From Methylocystis rosea (lineage in GTDB: Bacteria > Pseudomonadota > Alphaproteobacteria > Rhizobiales > Beijerinckiaceae): a stretch of DNA of 64,000 bases. The stretch is taken from assembly GCF_003855495.1 (NCBI RefSeq), contig NZ_CP034086.1, positions 2,579,501 through 2,643,500 of the forward strand. Direction: 5' to 3'. Below are positions 26,858-41,391 of this stretch, piece after piece; the first letter of the stretch is position 1; every line of letters begins with the position of its first letter. Under the pieces are notes generated by a model that was given only the letters and a program-made list of their open reading frames with translations, did no database searches and was not told the origin of the DNA. A program made the position numbers and the translations under genes.

Positions 26858-27334
26858 TTACTGCGCTGGCGTCTCGCCGGCGAGAAGTTTCACGGTGCCG
26901 CCGGCGCCCTCGATGGCCGCGACCGCCGACTTGGAGGCCGCCGAGACCTCGAAGGCGAGCTTCGTCTTCAACTCGCCCTGGCCGAGGATCTTGACGCCGT
27001 CGCGCGGCCTGGTGACGACGCCGGCCGCAAGCAGCGCCTCGATCGTCACCGGCGCGGCGGCGTCGAGCTTGCCGGCGTCGAGCGCCTGTTGAATGCGCCC
27101 GAGATTGACTTCGTTGTAGTGGGTCGAGAACGGATTGTAGAATCCGCGCTTCGGCAGACGCCGATGCAACGGCATCTGACCGCCCTCGAAGCCTTTGATC
27201 GCCACGCCGGTGCGCGCCTTCTGGCCCTTGACGCCGCGCCCGCCGGTCTTGCCCTTGCCGGAGCCGATGCCGCGGCCGACGCGCATGCGGTTCTTGCTCG
27301 CGCCTGGATTGTCGGTGATTTCATTAAGTTTCAT
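26858..27334 (-). CDS. rplO: 50S ribosomal protein L15
   Basis: L15 is a late-assembly protein of the large subunit. The 158-residue product begins [41 protein letters not shown], the Gly/Lys/Arg-rich extended arm typical of L15, followed by [18 protein letters not shown]. It is 10 bp downstream of rpmD and precedes secY, the classical spc order. Confidence 0.98.
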   Translation of the reverse strand: MKLNEITDNPGASKNRMRVGRGIGSGKGKTGGRGVKGQKARTGVAIKGFEGGQMPLHRRLPKRGFYNPFSTHYNEVNLGRIQQALDAGKLDAAAPVTIEALLAAGVVTRPRDGVKILGQGELKTKLAFEVSAASKSAVAAIEGAGGTVKLLAGETPAQ

Positions 27335-27344
27335 GGCCGCGTCC

Positions 27345-27554
27345 TCACTTCCCGTCGACGGTTTTGGCGTCGACGATTTTCACGAGATGCGCCACCTTAG
27401 CGATCATCCCGCGCACGGCCGGCGTGTCTTCCAGCGCGCGGCGGCGGCCGATGCGCGTCAGGCCGAGGCCAAGAAGCGTACGGCGCTGCCGTTCGGGACG
27501 GCCGATCGGGCTGCCGATCTGTTCGACGACGATCTGCTGCGTGCTCTTCGTCAT
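27345..27554 (-). CDS. rpmD: 50S ribosomal protein L30
   Basis: L30 is a small large-subunit protein. The 69-residue product contains [52 protein letters not shown], the complete L30 fold with the usual RQ..TL.GLGL motif. It lies between rpsE (11 bp) and rplO (10 bp). Confidence 0.97.
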   Translation of the reverse strand: MTKSTQQIVVEQIGSPIGRPERQRRTLLGLGLTRIGRRRALEDTPAVRGMIAKVAHLVKIVDAKTVDGK

Positions 27555-27565
27555 GGGTCGTCTCC

Positions 27566-28138
27566 TTACGCGTCGACGGCGTCGGCGTCGACGCCTTGAC
27601 GGCGCGACTGCAGCACCGAAACTTTAAGCGAGCGGCGCGCCGCGACGGAGCGCGGCGAGTCTTCGCGGCCGAGCGCATCGAAGGTCGCGCGGATCATGTT
27701 GTAGGGATTCGACGACCCCTGGCTCTTCGCCACGACGTCGTGCATGCCCAGCGTTTCGAAAATCGCGCGCATTGGGCCGCCGGCGATGATTCCGGTGCCG
27801 GCCGGCGCAGCGCGCAGAATGACGCGGCCCGCGCCATGGCGGCCATGAACGTCATGATGCAGCGTGCGGCCTTCGCGCAGCGGCACGCGGATCAACGCGC
27901 GCTTGGCCGCTTCCGTGGCCTTGCGGATCGCCTCAGGCACTTCGCGCGCCTTGCCGTGTCCATAGCCCACGCGGCCCTTCTGATCGCCGACGACGACGAG
28001 CGCGGCGAAGCCGAAACGCCGGCCGCCCTTCACCACCTTCGCGACGCGATTGATGTGGACCAGACGATCCACAAATTCGCCGTCGCGATCGTCACGATCC
28101 CGATCGCGGCCGCGACCGCCTTCTCCTTCACGCGCCAT
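27566..28138 (-). CDS. rpsE: 30S ribosomal protein S5
   Basis: S5 supports decoding accuracy and mRNA unwinding at the entry channel. The 190-residue product has an Arg/Asp-rich start ([20 protein letters not shown]), then [55 protein letters not shown] and the C-terminal domain through [12 protein letters not shown] chose the ATG at 28138, which has GGAAGAG upstream, over 28153. The gap to rplR is 138 bp, long for this operon, with no gene in it. Confidence 0.96.
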   Translation of the reverse strand: MAREGEGGRGRDRDRDDRDGEFVDRLVHINRVAKVVKGGRRFGFAALVVVGDQKGRVGYGHGKAREVPEAIRKATEAAKRALIRVPLREGRTLHHDVHGRHGAGRVILRAAPAGTGIIAGGPMRAIFETLGMHDVVAKSQGSSNPYNMIRATFDALGREDSPRSVAARRSLKVSVLQSRRQGVDADAVDA

Positions 28139-28276
28139 TGTCTCTTCCGTCACTTACGCGGCGTGATGCGCCGCTCGCTTCCTTCACTGCCGACCCATCG
28201 GATCGACGCCCGGCGCATGAGCGCCGGCACGCATTCCGCGCGAGAAGCGCACGCCCTCAACGGCGCGCGCCCCCAG

Positions 28277-28639
28277 TTAGAACTCCAGACCGCCCTCGCG
28301 GGCGCCGTCGGCCAGCGCCTTGACGCGCCCGTGATACATGTAAGCGCCACGATCGAAAACGACCTCTTTGACGCCCTTGGCGACGGCGCGCTCCGCGAGG
28401 AGCTTGCCGACGACCTTCGCCGCCTCGACGTCCGCGCCGGTCTTCAGACCCTCGCGGTTCGCCTTCTCGAGCGAAGAGGCGGCGGCGACCGTCGCGCCCT
28501 TCTCGTCGTCGATGATCTGCGCGTAGATCTGCTTGGACGAGCGAAACACCGAAAGGCGCAACCGCCCCTTGGCGCGTTCACGGATCGCCCGGCGCACCCG
28601 CGCCTTTCGACGCTGTTCGACTTTGACATCCCTGGCCAT
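28277..28639 (-). CDS. rplR: 50S ribosomal protein L18
   Basis: L18 binds 5S rRNA with L5. The 120-residue product contains [49 protein letters not shown] and ends with [26 protein letters not shown], the standard L18 C-terminus. It starts 9 bp downstream of rplF. Confidence 0.97.
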   Translation of the reverse strand: MARDVKVEQRRKARVRRAIRERAKGRLRLSVFRSSKQIYAQIIDDEKGATVAAASSLEKANREGLKTGADVEAAKVVGKLLAERAVAKGVKEVVFDRGAYMYHGRVKALADGAREGGLEF

Positions 28640-28648
28640 GGCGGGTCC

Positions 28649-29182
28649 TTACTTCTTCTTGCCTTCCTTGCGGAAGATGAATTCATTGGCGTATTTGACG
28701 CCCTTGCCCTTGTAGGGCTCGGGCGGGCGCAAGGCGCGGATCTCGGCGGCGACTTGACCGACCTGGCGCCGATCCATGCCGCTGATGCTGATTTCCGTCG
28801 GCTTCGGCGTCACGATCGCGATGCCGGCCGGAATCGGATAGTTCACGTCATGCGAATAGCCGAGCGCGAGTTGCAGCGTTTTTCCCTGCACCGCCGCGCG
28901 ATAGCCGACGCCGGTGATTTCAAGCTTCTTTTCAAAGCCCGTGGTCACGCCGACGACGATATTGTTGATCTGGGCGCGCGCCGTGCCCCACAGCGCGCGG
29001 GCGCGCTTGGTTTCATTGCGCGGGTCGACCGAGATGGCGTTGTCCTGCTGGACGACGGAGACGTCGTCGGGCGCCAGGAACTCCAGCTGGCCCTTCGCGC
29101 CCTTCACCTGCACGAGCTGACCGTCCACCTTGGCGGTGACGCCGGCGGGAATGACGACAGGCTTCTTGCCGATACGAGACAT
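28649..29182 (-). CDS. rplF: 50S ribosomal protein L6
   Basis: L6 lies near the factor-binding region of the large subunit. The 177-residue product begins [33 protein letters not shown] and ends [25 protein letters not shown], including the conserved EPYKGKG motif. ATG 29182 is used; the longer frame from 29230 overlaps the end of rpsH. Confidence 0.97.
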   Translation of the reverse strand: MSRIGKKPVVIPAGVTAKVDGQLVQVKGAKGQLEFLAPDDVSVVQQDNAISVDPRNETKRARALWGTARAQINNIVVGVTTGFEKKLEITGVGYRAAVQGKTLQLALGYSHDVNYPIPAGIAIVTPKPTEISISGMDRRQVGQVAAEIRALRPPEPYKGKGVKYANEFIFRKEGKKK

Positions 29183-29214
29183 GGTTGCAAATCCTGTTTG
29201 ATGAGGCGCAAGGT

Positions 29215-29613
29215 CTAGAAGACCTTGCACAGCACCTCGCCACCGACATTATTCTCGCGCGCCGCGTGATCGGCCATGACGCCCTTCGGAGTCGACACGA
29301 TGGTGACGCCGAGGCCATTCGCCACGCGCGGCACTGCGTCAACCGCCGCATAGACTCGGCGGCCCGGACGCGACACGCGCTCGATCTGCTTGATGACCGG
29401 CTCGCCGTCGAAATACTTCAGTTCGATCTCGAACTCGGTCCGGCCATTGCCGAAGTCGGTGCTGCTATAGCCGCGGATATAGCCCTCTTCCTTCAGCACG
29501 TCGAGCACATGCGCGCGCAGCTTCGAGCCCGGAGAGGACACCTTGTCCTTGCGGCGCATCTGCGCGTTGCGGATGCGGGTGAGAAGATCGCCCAATGGAT
29601 CGTTGATCGCCAT
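29215..29613 (-). CDS. rpsH: 30S ribosomal protein S8
   Basis: S8 is a primary 16S rRNA binder, and in E. coli it also represses the spc operon. The 132-residue product starts [46 protein letters not shown] and ends with [31 protein letters not shown], the normal S8 signature. It is 10 bp after rpsN. Confidence 0.97.
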   Translation of the reverse strand: MAINDPLGDLLTRIRNAQMRRKDKVSSPGSKLRAHVLDVLKEEGYIRGYSSTDFGNGRTEFEIELKYFDGEPVIKQIERVSRPGRRVYAAVDAVPRVANGLGVTIVSTPKGVMADHAARENNVGGEVLCKVF

Positions 29614-29623
29614 CTGCGTCTCC

Positions 29624-29929
29624 TTACCAGCTTGACTTCACGAGGCCGGGCACCAGGCCGCGGGACCCCAATTCGCGTAGCGCAATGCGCGACATTTTCA
29701 GCTTGCGATAAAAGCCGCGCGGACGGCCCGACACTTCGCAGCGGTTACGCACGCGAACGGGCGCGGAATTGCGCGGGAGCTCAGCAAGCTTGAGACGCGC
29801 CTCGAACTGCTCTTCGACGCTCAGCGTCTTGTCATTCGCGACCGCCTTCAGCCGCGCGCGCCGCCCGGCGTAGGACTTCACGAGCCTTCGCTTCCGCTTG
29901 TTGTTCTCAATCGCGCTTTTCTTCGCCAT
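29624..29929 (-). CDS. rpsN: 30S ribosomal protein S14, zinc-independent type
   Basis: S14 helps assemble the 3' domain of 16S rRNA. At 101 residues and without the paired CxxC of the short form, this is the C-minus, zinc-independent type: [28 protein letters not shown] then [51 protein letters not shown]. It lies between rplE (47 bp) and rpsH. Confidence 0.97.
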   Translation of the reverse strand: MAKKSAIENNKRKRRLVKSYAGRRARLKAVANDKTLSVEEQFEARLKLAELPRNSAPVRVRNRCEVSGRPRGFYRKLKMSRIALRELGSRGLVPGLVKSSW

Positions 29930-29976
29930 TACCAGTTTCGCCTTTCAGTATCCGCGTTTGAGGAGCTGTTACGCCC

Positions 29977-30699
29977 TCACTGCCGGAACGGGAAATTGAA
30001 CGCCTTCAGCAAGGCGCGCGCCTCTTCGTCGGTCTTGGCCGTCGTGCAGACGATCACGTCCATGCCCAGGATCGACTCGGCCTTGTCGTAGTCGATTTCG
30101 GGGAACACGATGTGCTCCTTGATGCCGAGCGCATAGTTCCCGCGACCGTCGAAGGACTTCGGATTCAATCCGCGGAAGTCGCGCACGCGCGGCAGCGCCA
30201 CGGTGATCAGGCGATCCAGAAACTCATACATCCGCGTCTTGCGCAGCGTCACCTTCGCGCCGATCGGCATGTTCTCGCGCAGCTTGAAGGTCGAGATCGC
30301 CTTGCGCGCGCGGGTCACGACCGGGCGCTGGCCGGCGATGAGACCAAGGTCGGCCGCCGCTGACGTCGCCTTCTTGCTGTCGTTGACAGATTCGCCGACG
30401 CCCATGTTGAGCACGATCTTCTCGATCGTCGGCACTTCGAGCGCGTTCTTATAGCCGAACTGCTTCTGCAACGCTTCGCGCACGACCTCTTCGTAATGCT
30501 TGCGCATGCGCGGCACATACGAGCCGTCGGCGCCAAACGCCGCCGCGTCGTCGCCGGATGTCGCCGGCTTTTCCTTAGCCGCAGGCTTTTCGCCGGATTT
30601 GGCGGCGGCCTTCTTGGGCTCCTTCGCCTCCGCGCCTTCGGCGGCGGGCTTTTGAGCCTTGGCGGGCTTTTCGGCCTTGGGCTTCTTTTCCTCAGCCAT
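29977..30699 (-). CDS. rplE: 50S ribosomal protein L5 with long N-terminal extension
   Basis: L5 binds 5S rRNA and touches P-site tRNA. The conserved protein starts near residue 60 ([25 protein letters not shown]) and runs through [35 protein letters not shown] and the C-terminal NFPFRQ. Before it lie about 60 extra residues rich in Lys, Ala, Glu and Pro ([19 protein letters not shown]), so the protein has 240 instead of about 180-185 residues. The extension is in frame, its ATG has GGAG nine bases upstream, and the start overlaps the rplX stop by 8 bp, all supporting that it is translated. The tail resembles histone-like basic tails; function unknown. Confidence 0.95.
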   Translation of the reverse strand: MAEEKKPKAEKPAKAQKPAAEGAEAKEPKKAAAKSGEKPAAKEKPATSGDDAAAFGADGSYVPRMRKHYEEVVREALQKQFGYKNALEVPTIEKIVLNMGVGESVNDSKKATSAAADLGLIAGQRPVVTRARKAISTFKLRENMPIGAKVTLRKTRMYEFLDRLITVALPRVRDFRGLNPKSFDGRGNYALGIKEHIVFPEIDYDKAESILGMDVIVCTTAKTDEEARALLKAFNFPFRQ

Positions 30700-31009
30700 C
30701 GATCAATTCTCCGGAACGCTTGGCGACGCGGACCTTGCGGCCGTCGTCGAGAATCTTGAATCCAACCCGCGTCGCCTTGCCGTCCTTGGGATCGGCGACC
30801 GCCAGATTCGACAAATTGATCGGCGCGGCCTTGTTGATGATGCCGGCTTCGCGATCCTTGGTCTGACGCTGATGGCGCTTGACGATGTTGACGCCGTCGA
30901 CGACGGCGCGGCCCTCGTCGGGAATCACGCGCAGCACCTCGCCGCTGCGGCCCTTGTCGCGGCCGGCGAGAACGACGACTTTGTCGCCCTTCTTGATCTT
31001 GGCGGCCAT
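30692..31009 (-). CDS. rplX: 50S ribosomal protein L24
   Basis: L24 starts assembly of the large subunit. The 105-residue product begins [49 protein letters not shown] (KOW motif) and includes [26 protein letters not shown] 31009 shares its A with the rplN stop (TAATG). The gene end overlaps the rplE start by 8 bp, so L14, L24 and L5 are translationally coupled. Confidence 0.97.
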   Translation of the reverse strand: MAAKIKKGDKVVVLAGRDKGRSGEVLRVIPDEGRAVVDGVNIVKRHQRQTKDREAGIINKAAPINLSNLAVADPKDGKATRVGFKILDDGRKVRVAKRSGELIDG

Positions 31010-31377
31010 TACAAAACCTCCGGGGCGAGCGAGATGATCTTCATGTGGTTCTTGGCGCGCAGCTCGCGCGGCACCGGTCCGAATATGCGGGTGCCGATCG
31101 GCTCTTTCTGATTGTTGATCAGCACCGCGGCGTTCGAATCGAAACGGATCACGGAGCCGTCGGCGCGCTTGATGTCTTTCGCGGTGCGAACGACGACGGC
31201 CTTCAGCACATCGCCCTTCTTGACGCGGCCGCGCGGAATCGCCTCCTTGATCGACACGACAATAATGTCGCCGACGCCGGCGTATTTGCGCTTGGAGCCG
31301 CCCAGCACCTTGATGCACATCACGCGGCGCGCGCCGGAGTTGTCGGCGACGTCGAGATTGGTTTGCATCTGAATCAT
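31009..31377 (-). CDS. rplN: 50S ribosomal protein L14
   Basis: L14 lies at the subunit interface. The 122-residue product starts [48 protein letters not shown] and ends with [24 protein letters not shown], a textbook L14. It follows rpsQ by 72 bp and overlaps rplX by one base. Confidence 0.98.
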   Translation of the reverse strand: MIQMQTNLDVADNSGARRVMCIKVLGGSKRKYAGVGDIIVVSIKEAIPRGRVKKGDVLKAVVVRTAKDIKRADGSVIRFDSNAAVLINNQKEPIGTRIFGPVPRELRAKNHMKIISLAPEVL

Positions 31378-31449
31378 GGCTTACCCGCCTTTCGTTCCGG
31401 TCTGGTTTCGGTTTCGCGCCGACTTCGTCCGGACAATTCGTTCTAACGA

Positions 31450-31692
31450 CTACGCCTCGGCCGTCACTTCGACGACCCGCCAGCGCTTCAATTTCGAGAT
31501 CGGCGCGGTCTCTTCGATCGTCACCGAGTCGCCCACCTTGAACGCGCCGTTCTCGTCATGGGCGTGATAGTTCTTCGTGCGGCGCACCGTCTTCTGGAAC
31601 AGCGGGTGGGTGAAGCGACGTTCGACCTTCACCACCACGGTCTTGTTCTGTTTGTCGCTGACGACGACGCCCTGGAGAATTCGCTTCGGCAT
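31450..31692 (-). CDS. rpsQ: 30S ribosomal protein S17
   Basis: S17 is a primary 16S rRNA binder with an OB fold. The 80-residue product has [47 protein letters not shown] and [24 protein letters not shown], the complete family pattern. It lies 6 bp after rpmC. Confidence 0.97.
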   Translation of the reverse strand: MPKRILQGVVVSDKQNKTVVVKVERRFTHPLFQKTVRRTKNYHAHDENGAFKVGDSVTIEETAPISKLKRWRVVEVTAEA

Positions 31693-31698
31693 GGCGCT

Positions 31699-31911
31699 TT
31701 AACCCTGCTTTTCGGCGCGCTTATGCGCGGCGATGGTTTTCGTGCGGGCAATGTCGCGACGAACGACGCGCACGCGTGAGGTGTTCTCGAGCTGGCCGGT
31801 CGCCCGCTGGAAGCGCAGATTGAACTGCTCTTTCTTGAGCTTCAGCACTTCGTCATTGAGCTGATCTTCGGTCATCGCCTTGATGTCGGAGAGGCGCTGT
31901 TTGGATTTCAT
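31699..31911 (-). CDS. rpmC: 50S ribosomal protein L29
   Basis: L29 is a short two-helix protein at the tunnel exit, part of the docking site for trigger factor and SRP. The 70-residue product runs [61 protein letters not shown] chose ATG 31911; the longer frame from 31977 overlaps rplP and adds no conserved residues. Confidence 0.96.
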   Translation of the reverse strand: MKSKQRLSDIKAMTEDQLNDEVLKLKKEQFNLRFQRATGQLENTSRVRVVRRDIARTKTIAAHKRAEKQG

Positions 31912-31921
31912 CACGTTCCCC

Positions 31922-32335
31922 TTATTCGGCGATGCGTTCGATGAAGCGCGTCTTAATCGGCAGCTTCGCGGCGGCAAGCGTCAAGGCCTCCCGCGCGATA
32001 GGCGCCGGCACGCCGTCGATCTCGAACATGATGCGGCCGGGCGCAACGCGCACGGCCCAGAATTCCGGCGCGCCCTTGCCCTTGCCCATACGCACTTCGG
32101 TCGGCTTCTTGGAGACCGGCACGTCGGGGAAGATGCGAATCCAGACTCGGCCGGCGCGCTTCATATGACGCGTCAGGGCGCGGCGCGCGGCTTCGATCTG
32201 GCGCGCGGTGATGCGATCCGGCTCCAGCGCCTTAAGGCCGAACTGACCGAAGTTCAGCGAAAAGCCCGCCTTGGAGGCGCCACGGATGCGGCCCTTGAAG
32301 GCCTTGCGGAACTTGGTGCGTTTGGGTTGCAGCAT
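31922..32335 (-). CDS. rplP: 50S ribosomal protein L16
   Basis: L16 lies near the A site of the large subunit. The 137-residue product begins [24 protein letters not shown] and contains [43 protein letters not shown], including the arginine loop hydroxylated in some bacteria. It is 24 bp after rpsC and 10 bp before rpmC. Confidence 0.98.
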   Translation of the reverse strand: MLQPKRTKFRKAFKGRIRGASKAGFSLNFGQFGLKALEPDRITARQIEAARRALTRHMKRAGRVWIRIFPDVPVSKKPTEVRMGKGKGAPEFWAVRVAPGRIMFEIDGVPAPIAREALTLAAAKLPIKTRFIERIAE

Positions 32336-32359
32336 GATTGCGCTCTTTAATCTTGTTCG

Positions 32360-33109
32360 TTACGCCGCGTCGCGCGGTTCGCGGTGCTCGCGACGGCGGC
32401 GTTCGCCGCCGCGGTCGCGATCGCCATGATCGCCGCCGGACGCCTGTTCAGCCGCCTTCTTATCCTGCGCCATCGGATCATGCTCAAGGATTTCGCCCTT
32501 GAAGATCCAAACCTTGATGCCGCAAGCGCCATAGGCGGTATGCGCGGTGGCGGTGCCGTAATCGACGTCGGCGCGCAGCGTGTGCAGTGGCACGCGCCCT
32601 TCGCGATACCATTCGAGACGGGCGATCTCGGCGCCGCCAAGACGGCCCGAGCAATTGATGCGAATGCCCTGCGCGCCCAGCCGGATGGCTGATTGCACGG
32701 CGCGCTTCATCGCGCGGCGGAAGGCGACGCGACGCTCGAGTTGCTGCGCGATCGACTCGGCGACGAGCGCGGCCTCGGTTTCGGGCTTGCGCACTTCGAC
32801 GATGTTGATGACGACTTCGCTGCCGGTGAGCTTGCCCACGAGCTTGCGAATCTTGTCGATGTCCGCGCCCTTCTTGCCGATGACGACGCCGGGACGCGCC
32901 GAATAGATCGTGACGCGGCACTTCTTGTGCGGGCGCTCGATGACGATCTTCGACACCGCCGCCTGCTTCAGCGTTTTCGACACGGTTTCGCGGATCGCCA
33001 TGTCCTCATGCAGGAGCTTGGCGTATTCGCCCTTATTGGCGAACCAGCGCGAATCCCAGGTGCGGTTGACGCCCAGTCGCAGCCCGATCGGATTAACCTT
33101 CTGACCCAT
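32360..33109 (-). CDS. rpsC: 30S ribosomal protein S3
   Basis: S3 forms part of the mRNA entry helicase. The 249-residue product has [36 protein letters not shown], the KH domain with [25 protein letters not shown] (GxxG loop), and [47 protein letters not shown]. The C-terminal 35 residues are a charged Arg/Asp/Glu-rich tail, common in alphaproteobacterial S3. Confidence 0.98.
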   Translation of the reverse strand: MGQKVNPIGLRLGVNRTWDSRWFANKGEYAKLLHEDMAIRETVSKTLKQAAVSKIVIERPHKKCRVTIYSARPGVVIGKKGADIDKIRKLVGKLTGSEVVINIVEVRKPETEAALVAESIAQQLERRVAFRRAMKRAVQSAIRLGAQGIRINCSGRLGGAEIARLEWYREGRVPLHTLRADVDYGTATAHTAYGACGIKVWIFKGEILEHDPMAQDKKAAEQASGGDHGDRDRGGERRRREHREPRDAA

Positions 33110-33122
33110 GGTTTTAAATCCT

Positions 33123-33509
33123 TTAGGCGTTGGCCTGCGCTTCGACTTCGCGCACGATGATCGTCAGATTGGCGAATGGCTTCTCGACGCGGCTCGCACG
33201 GCCGCGGGCGCGGGCGTGGAAACGCTTCATCACCAGCGCCTTGCCGACAAAGGCCTGGGCGACGACGAGATCGTCGACGTCGAGACCGTGATTGTTCTCG
33301 GCGTTGGCGATGGCGCTTTCCAGCGCCTTCTTCACCTCATGCGCGATCCGCTTTCTGGAGAACTCCAGATCGGCGAGCGCGCGATCCACCTTCTTGCCGC
33401 GGATCAACTGCGCGAGCAGATTGAGCTTCTGCGGCGAGACGCGCAGCATGCGCGCGACGGCCTTCGCTTCATTGTCCGCAAGCCGGCGCGGATTGGCTTC
33501 CTTCGACAT
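33123..33509 (-). CDS. rplV: 50S ribosomal protein L22
   Basis: L22 lines the narrow part of the exit tunnel. The 128-residue product starts [73 protein letters not shown] and ends with [26 protein letters not shown]. The beta-hairpin near residues 90-105 ([14 protein letters not shown]) has no deletion. Its leader contains a 10-bp tandem duplication (33515-33534). Confidence 0.97.
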   Translation of the reverse strand: MSKEANPRRLADNEAKAVARMLRVSPQKLNLLAQLIRGKKVDRALADLEFSRKRIAHEVKKALESAIANAENNHGLDVDDLVVAQAFVGKALVMKRFHARARGRASRVEKPFANLTIIVREVEAQANA

Positions 33510-33514
33510 CGTGA

Positions 33515-33544
33515 GCCTCTCTTAGCCTCTCTTAGCCCCTCTTG
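33515..33544 (-). repeat. Tandem 10-bp repeat covering rpsS stop and rplV ribosome binding site
   Basis: GCCTCTCTTA occurs twice (33515-33524, 33525-33534) and is followed by the related GCCCCTCTTG. On the minus strand each unit reads TAAGAGAGGC, so the duplication carries a copy of the rpsS stop codon and of the AGAGAGG Shine-Dalgarno of rplV. Confidence 0.7.
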
Positions 33545-33810
33545 GCCTTCTTGTCGGCCGCATGGCCGTGGAAGGTGCGGGTCGGAGCGAATTCGCCGAA
33601 TTTGTGCCCGATCATGTCTTCCGACACTGCCACGGGAATATGTTTCTGGCCGTTGTGCACGCCGAAGGTCAGTCCCACGAATTGCGGGATGATCGTGGAG
33701 CGGCGGCTCCAGATCTTGATCACCTCGGAGCGGCCTGAACCGCGCGAGGTCTCGGCCTTCTTAAGAAGATAGCCGTCGACGAACGGGCCCTTCCAAATCG
33801 AGCGCGCCAT
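33532..33810 (-). CDS. rpsS: 30S ribosomal protein S19
   Basis: S19 forms the head of the small subunit with S13. The 92-residue product starts [60 protein letters not shown] and ends with [25 protein letters not shown], standard S19. It is 3 bp after rplB. Confidence 0.98.
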   Translation of the reverse strand: MARSIWKGPFVDGYLLKKAETSRGSGRSEVIKIWSRRSTIIPQFVGLTFGVHNGQKHIPVAVSEDMIGHKFGEFAPTRTFHGHAADKKAKRG

Positions 33811-33813
33811 GGG

Positions 33814-34653
33814 TTAGCCCTTCTTCTTGCGATTGTGTCGCGAGGACACAATGAAACGGTCGGTGGATTTATTGGTGCGGGTCTTCTTGCCCTTGGTCGG
33901 CTTGCCCCAGGGCGTGACCGGATGACGACCGCCAGAGGTGCGGCCTTCGCCGCCGCCATGCGGATGGTCGATCGGATTCATCGTGACGCCGCGATTGTGC
34001 GGGCGGCGGCCGAGCCAGCGTGAGCGGCCGGCCTTGCCGATCGAAGTGTTCATATGATCGGGATTGGACACGGCGCCGAGCGTCGCAAAGCACTGGCCAT
34101 GCACCAGGCGCTGCTCGCCGGAATTCAGCCTGATGATCACATAGCCCTGGTCGCGGCCGACGATCTGCGCATAGGTGCCGGCCGATCGCGCAATGGCGCC
34201 GCCCTTGCCGATCTTCATCTCGACATTGTGCACGATGGCGCCGACAGGGATGTTGGCGATCGGCATGGCGTTGCCGGGCTTCACGTCGACCTGATTGCCG
34301 GCGATCACTTCGTCGCCGACGGAGAGCCGCTGCGGCGCGAGAATATAGGCAAGCTCATTGTCCGTGTAGCGAATGAGCGCGATGAACGCCGTGCGGTTCG
34401 GATCATATTCGAGCCGCTCGACCTTGCCGGCGACATCGAGCTTGCGCCGCTTGAAGTCGACGACGCGATAGGCCTGCTTATGGCCGCCGCCGCGAAAACG
34501 CACGGTGATCCGCCCGGCGTTGTTGCGCCCGCCCTTTGAGCTCTTGCCTTCGGTCAGCGTCTTGACCGGCTTGCCCTTATAGAGCTCGCTGCGGTCGACA
34601 ATGACGAGCTGGCGAAGGCTCGGCGTGACCGGCTTGAATGTCTTCAGCGCCAT
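33814..34653 (-). CDS. rplB: 50S ribosomal protein L2
   Basis: L2 is needed for subunit joining and peptidyl transfer. The 279-residue product contains [78 protein letters not shown] and the catalytically important loop [35 protein letters not shown]. Full length. 21 bp after rplW. Confidence 0.98.
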   Translation of the reverse strand: MALKTFKPVTPSLRQLVIVDRSELYKGKPVKTLTEGKSSKGGRNNAGRITVRFRGGGHKQAYRVVDFKRRKLDVAGKVERLEYDPNRTAFIALIRYTDNELAYILAPQRLSVGDEVIAGNQVDVKPGNAMPIANIPVGAIVHNVEMKIGKGGAIARSAGTYAQIVGRDQGYVIIRLNSGEQRLVHGQCFATLGAVSNPDHMNTSIGKAGRSRWLGRRPHNRGVTMNPIDHPHGGGEGRTSGGRHPVTPWGKPTKGKKTRTNKSTDRFIVSSRHNRKKKG

Positions 34654-34674
34654 CGTTCTATCCTCACGCCTTCC

Positions 34675-34971
34675 TTACAGTCCGGTCGTCACGTCGATCT
34701 TGTGGCCCTCGGCGAGGGTCACGACCGCTTTCTTGACGTCGCTCTGCTGGCCGCGCTTGCCGCGGAAGGTCTTGACCTTGCCCTTGCGCACCAGCGTATT
34801 GACCGCTTCGACCTTGACGTCGAAGAGACCTTCGACCGCCGCCTTGATCTGCGGCTTCGTGGCGGTCTTCGAGACCTTGAAGACCACCTTATTGCTCTCC
34901 GAGGCGAGCGTCGCCTTCTCGGTGATGACCGGGGCGACGATCACGTCATAATGGCGAACGTCCTTGCTCAT
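34675..34971 (-). CDS. rplW: 50S ribosomal protein L23
   Basis: L23 is the main docking site at the tunnel exit for trigger factor and SRP. The 98-residue product has [80 protein letters not shown], complete. Its start overlaps the rplD end by four bases (ATGA). Confidence 0.97.
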   Translation of the reverse strand: MSKDVRHYDVIVAPVITEKATLASESNKVVFKVSKTATKPQIKAAVEGLFDVKVEAVNTLVRKGKVKTFRGKRGQQSDVKKAVVTLAEGHKIDVTTGL

Positions 34972-35588
34972 TTCAGTCGCGCCTCCAGCGCGTCCACCGC
35001 GGCGCGGGTCAACACCAGCTTCTCGCGGCGGAGGATGTCGTAAACATTGACGCCTTCGACGGGCAGAATGTCGATCTTCGGGATATTGCGTGCGGCGAGC
35101 ACGAAATTGTTCTGCGGCGCGCCGCCAACGATGATGATCGCGTTCTCGAGGCCGGTCTTGGCGAAACTCGATACGAGCAGCTTCGTCTTGGGCTCGGCGA
35201 GCTCCGCCGTCTCCCAGACGATGATGCCGCCATCCTTGGCTTTCGCCGACAGAGCATGTTTCAGCGCGAGCTGGCGCACCTTCTTGGTCAGATCATGCGC
35301 ATGGCTGCGCACCACCGGGCCGAAGGCGCGTCCGCCGCCGCGGAACTGCGGCGCGCGCGCCGAGCCGTGACGGGCGCCGCCGGTGCCCTTCTGCTTGTGC
35401 AGCTTCTTGCCCGAGCGCGCGATCTCGGCGCGGTTCTTCACCGCATGGGTGCCGGCGCGCCGCTTGGCGAGCTGCCAGCGGATCATACGGAAGATCAGGT
35501 CCTTGCGCGGCTCAAGGCCGAAGACCTCATCGGAAAGCTCGATCGAACCGGCCGCCTGGCCGTCGAACGACGTGACGTCGATCTTCAC
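34968..35588 (-). CDS. rplD: 50S ribosomal protein L4
   Basis: L4 lines the exit tunnel; in E. coli it also autoregulates the S10 operon. The 206-residue product includes [49 protein letters not shown], the extended loop that reaches the tunnel, with the [12 protein letters not shown] motif intact. It starts 3 bp after rplC and overlaps rplW by ATGA. Confidence 0.98.
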   Translation of the reverse strand: MKIDVTSFDGQAAGSIELSDEVFGLEPRKDLIFRMIRWQLAKRRAGTHAVKNRAEIARSGKKLHKQKGTGGARHGSARAPQFRGGGRAFGPVVRSHAHDLTKKVRQLALKHALSAKAKDGGIIVWETAELAEPKTKLLVSSFAKTGLENAIIIVGGAPQNNFVLAARNIPKIDILPVEGVNVYDILRREKLVLTRAAVDALEARLK

Positions 35589-35591
35589 GGC

Positions 35592-36329
35592 TCAGTCCTC
35601 CTTCTGCGCTTCTTGCGGAGCGGCGTCTAAATTCGCGGCTTCACCCTGTCCGTTGCCGAGGCGGAATTTGCCCGGCTGCGGCGCATCCTTCGGCAGCGCG
35701 CGCTTCACCGCGTCGCGCACGAAAATCCAACCGCCGGCCGTTCCCGGCACCGCGCCCTCGACCAGCAGCAGTCCCCGCGCGGGGTCAGTCTGCACCACCC
35801 GCAGATTTTGCGTGGTGACGCGGTCGACGCCCATATGGCCGGCCATTTTCTTGTTCTTGAAGGTCTTGCCCGGGTCCTGACGGCCGCCGGTCGAACCGTG
35901 CGAACGGTGCGAAACGGAGACGCCGTGGGTCGCGCGCAGACCCCCGAAGCCCCAGCGCTTCATCGGGCCGGCAAAGCCCTTGCCGGTGGAGGTTCCCGTC
36001 ACGTCGACGAACTGGCCGACGACGAAATGATCCGCCGTGATCTCGGCGCCGATCGGCAGCAACTCTTCCTCTTTCACCCGAAACTCAGCGAGCTTCATCT
36101 TCGGCTCCACCGAGGCCGCGGCGAACCGCGTGCGTTCGGCTTTCGAGACATTCTTGACCTTGGCGCGGCCGATGCCGAGTTGAACGGCGGTGTAGCCGTT
36201 CTTCTCTTGAGTCCGCTGCGCGACGACCTGGCAGCCGTCGAGCTTCAGGACCGTGACCGGCACATGCTCGCCCGCCTCCGTGAAGATGCGGGTCATTCCG
36301 ACCTTTTGCGCGATGACGCCCGACCGCAT
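35592..36329 (-). CDS. rplC: 50S ribosomal protein L3
   Basis: L3 is an early-assembly protein whose loop approaches the peptidyl-transferase centre. The 245-residue product begins [36 protein letters not shown] and contains [56 protein letters not shown], including the glutamine (GRQDPG) methylated by PrmB in relatives. ATG 36329 is chosen over 36359. A 20-30 residue charged tail ([16 protein letters not shown]) is typical of this class. Confidence 0.97.
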   Translation of the reverse strand: MRSGVIAQKVGMTRIFTEAGEHVPVTVLKLDGCQVVAQRTQEKNGYTAVQLGIGRAKVKNVSKAERTRFAAASVEPKMKLAEFRVKEEELLPIGAEITADHFVVGQFVDVTGTSTGKGFAGPMKRWGFGGLRATHGVSVSHRSHGSTGGRQDPGKTFKNKKMAGHMGVDRVTTQNLRVVQTDPARGLLLVEGAVPGTAGGWIFVRDAVKRALPKDAPQPGKFRLGNGQGEAANLDAAPQEAQKED

Positions 36330-36387
36330 GATCCAATCCTTCGCAAAGCGCGCTCGCATCCTTTAGCGAGCGCCGCCTGAATTCCGT

Positions 36388-36696
36388 TTAGAGCTTGATC
36401 TCGACATCCACGCCGGCGGCGAGATCAAGCTTCATGAGCGCGTCCACCGTTTGCGGGGTGGGATCGACGATATCGAGAACGCGTTTATGCGTTCTGATCT
36501 CGAACTGTTCGCGCGACTTCTTGTCGATATGCGGCGAACGGTTCACCGTGAATTTTTCGATGCGCGTCGGAAGCGGAATCGGACCGCGGACCTGAGCGCC
36601 CGTGCGCTTGGCCGTCGAGACGATTTCCTTCGTCGACGTGTCGAGAATCCGGTGATCGAACGCCTTAAGGCGAATCCGGATATTTTGACCGTTCAT
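36388..36696 (-). CDS. rpsJ: 30S ribosomal protein S10
   Basis: S10 (NusE) works in the ribosome head and in antitermination with NusB. The 102-residue product runs [102 protein letters not shown], without changes. It is separated from tuf by 112 bp, which may hold an internal promoter for the S10 part of the super-operon. Confidence 0.98.
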   Translation of the reverse strand: MNGQNIRIRLKAFDHRILDTSTKEIVSTAKRTGAQVRGPIPLPTRIEKFTVNRSPHIDKKSREQFEIRTHKRVLDIVDPTPQTVDALMKLDLAAGVDVEIKL

Positions 36697-36808
36697 TTTT
36701 CCGTCCTTTAGGACCGCGAGCGATTCTGCTCGCCTTCATGCGCCGCGCGCCGTTGCGCGCGACTTCTTTCACAAGAGCGAGCGCTTGGCCCGCGGCCCGG
36801 GATTCGCT

Positions 36809-37999
<1,191 letters not shown>

Positions 38000-38045
38000 C
38001 GCCGTGCTCCTTTGAAGAGTACCTGTCGCCCCGTCGCGTTCGAGA

Positions 38046-40121
<2,076 letters not shown>

Positions 40122-40132
40122 GACGGTTGTCC

Positions 40133-40986
<854 letters not shown>

Positions 40987-41391
40987 TCAATAGGGTCCTT
41001 CGCGTGATTGCGAATGGCGGATGTCAAGGGATCCCGCCGCGCATGGCCCTTAAAGGCACGCGCAAACGAGCGAAGCGCCGATGGCCGTAAGGGCCAAGGC
41101 GCTTCTAACGCAGAGGATCCCGTCGCCGGGATCGTGCCTTCCTGTCAGTCGCTTTCGCGACGTGCTGATTACCAATTACATTTGGCGGTCACAGGCAAGG
41201 CGACAGCGTTTAAGTTCGAAGGATCGAGAGCGAGGCGCTCGCCGACGGCATGAACTTACGGCCTGTCGAAAGTGGGCGGAACCTAATGGCGACGCTGGGC
41301 GGCGTCAAGCAAAGAATCTGTCATGATTGAAGAAATTCGCACCTGCTTGCCGCCAGGATTTTATTAGGTTTGTCTATCGGTGCGACGGCCC
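40987..41391. other. Leader and upstream region of the ribosomal super-operon
   Basis: About 400 bp without a convincing gene. It holds the candidate rpsL promoter (41280-41308, listed) and therefore a leader of roughly 290 bases before the rpsL start. Two overlapping plus-strand frames (41008-41253, 41081-41326) lack any recognisable feature. Confidence 0.4.
41280..41308 (-). promoter_or_regulatory. Candidate sigma-70 promoter of the rpsL operon
   Basis: On the minus strand TTGACG (complement of 41303-41308), a 17-base spacer and TAGGTT (complement of 41280-41285) form a reasonable housekeeping promoter facing rpsL. The -35 element matches well and the -10 only in part. Confidence 0.45.

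Noticed and set aside
41008..41326. Two small plus-strand frames upstream of rpsL
   Set aside because: No conserved feature or ribosome binding site; the region is better explained as promoter and leader of the ribosomal operon.
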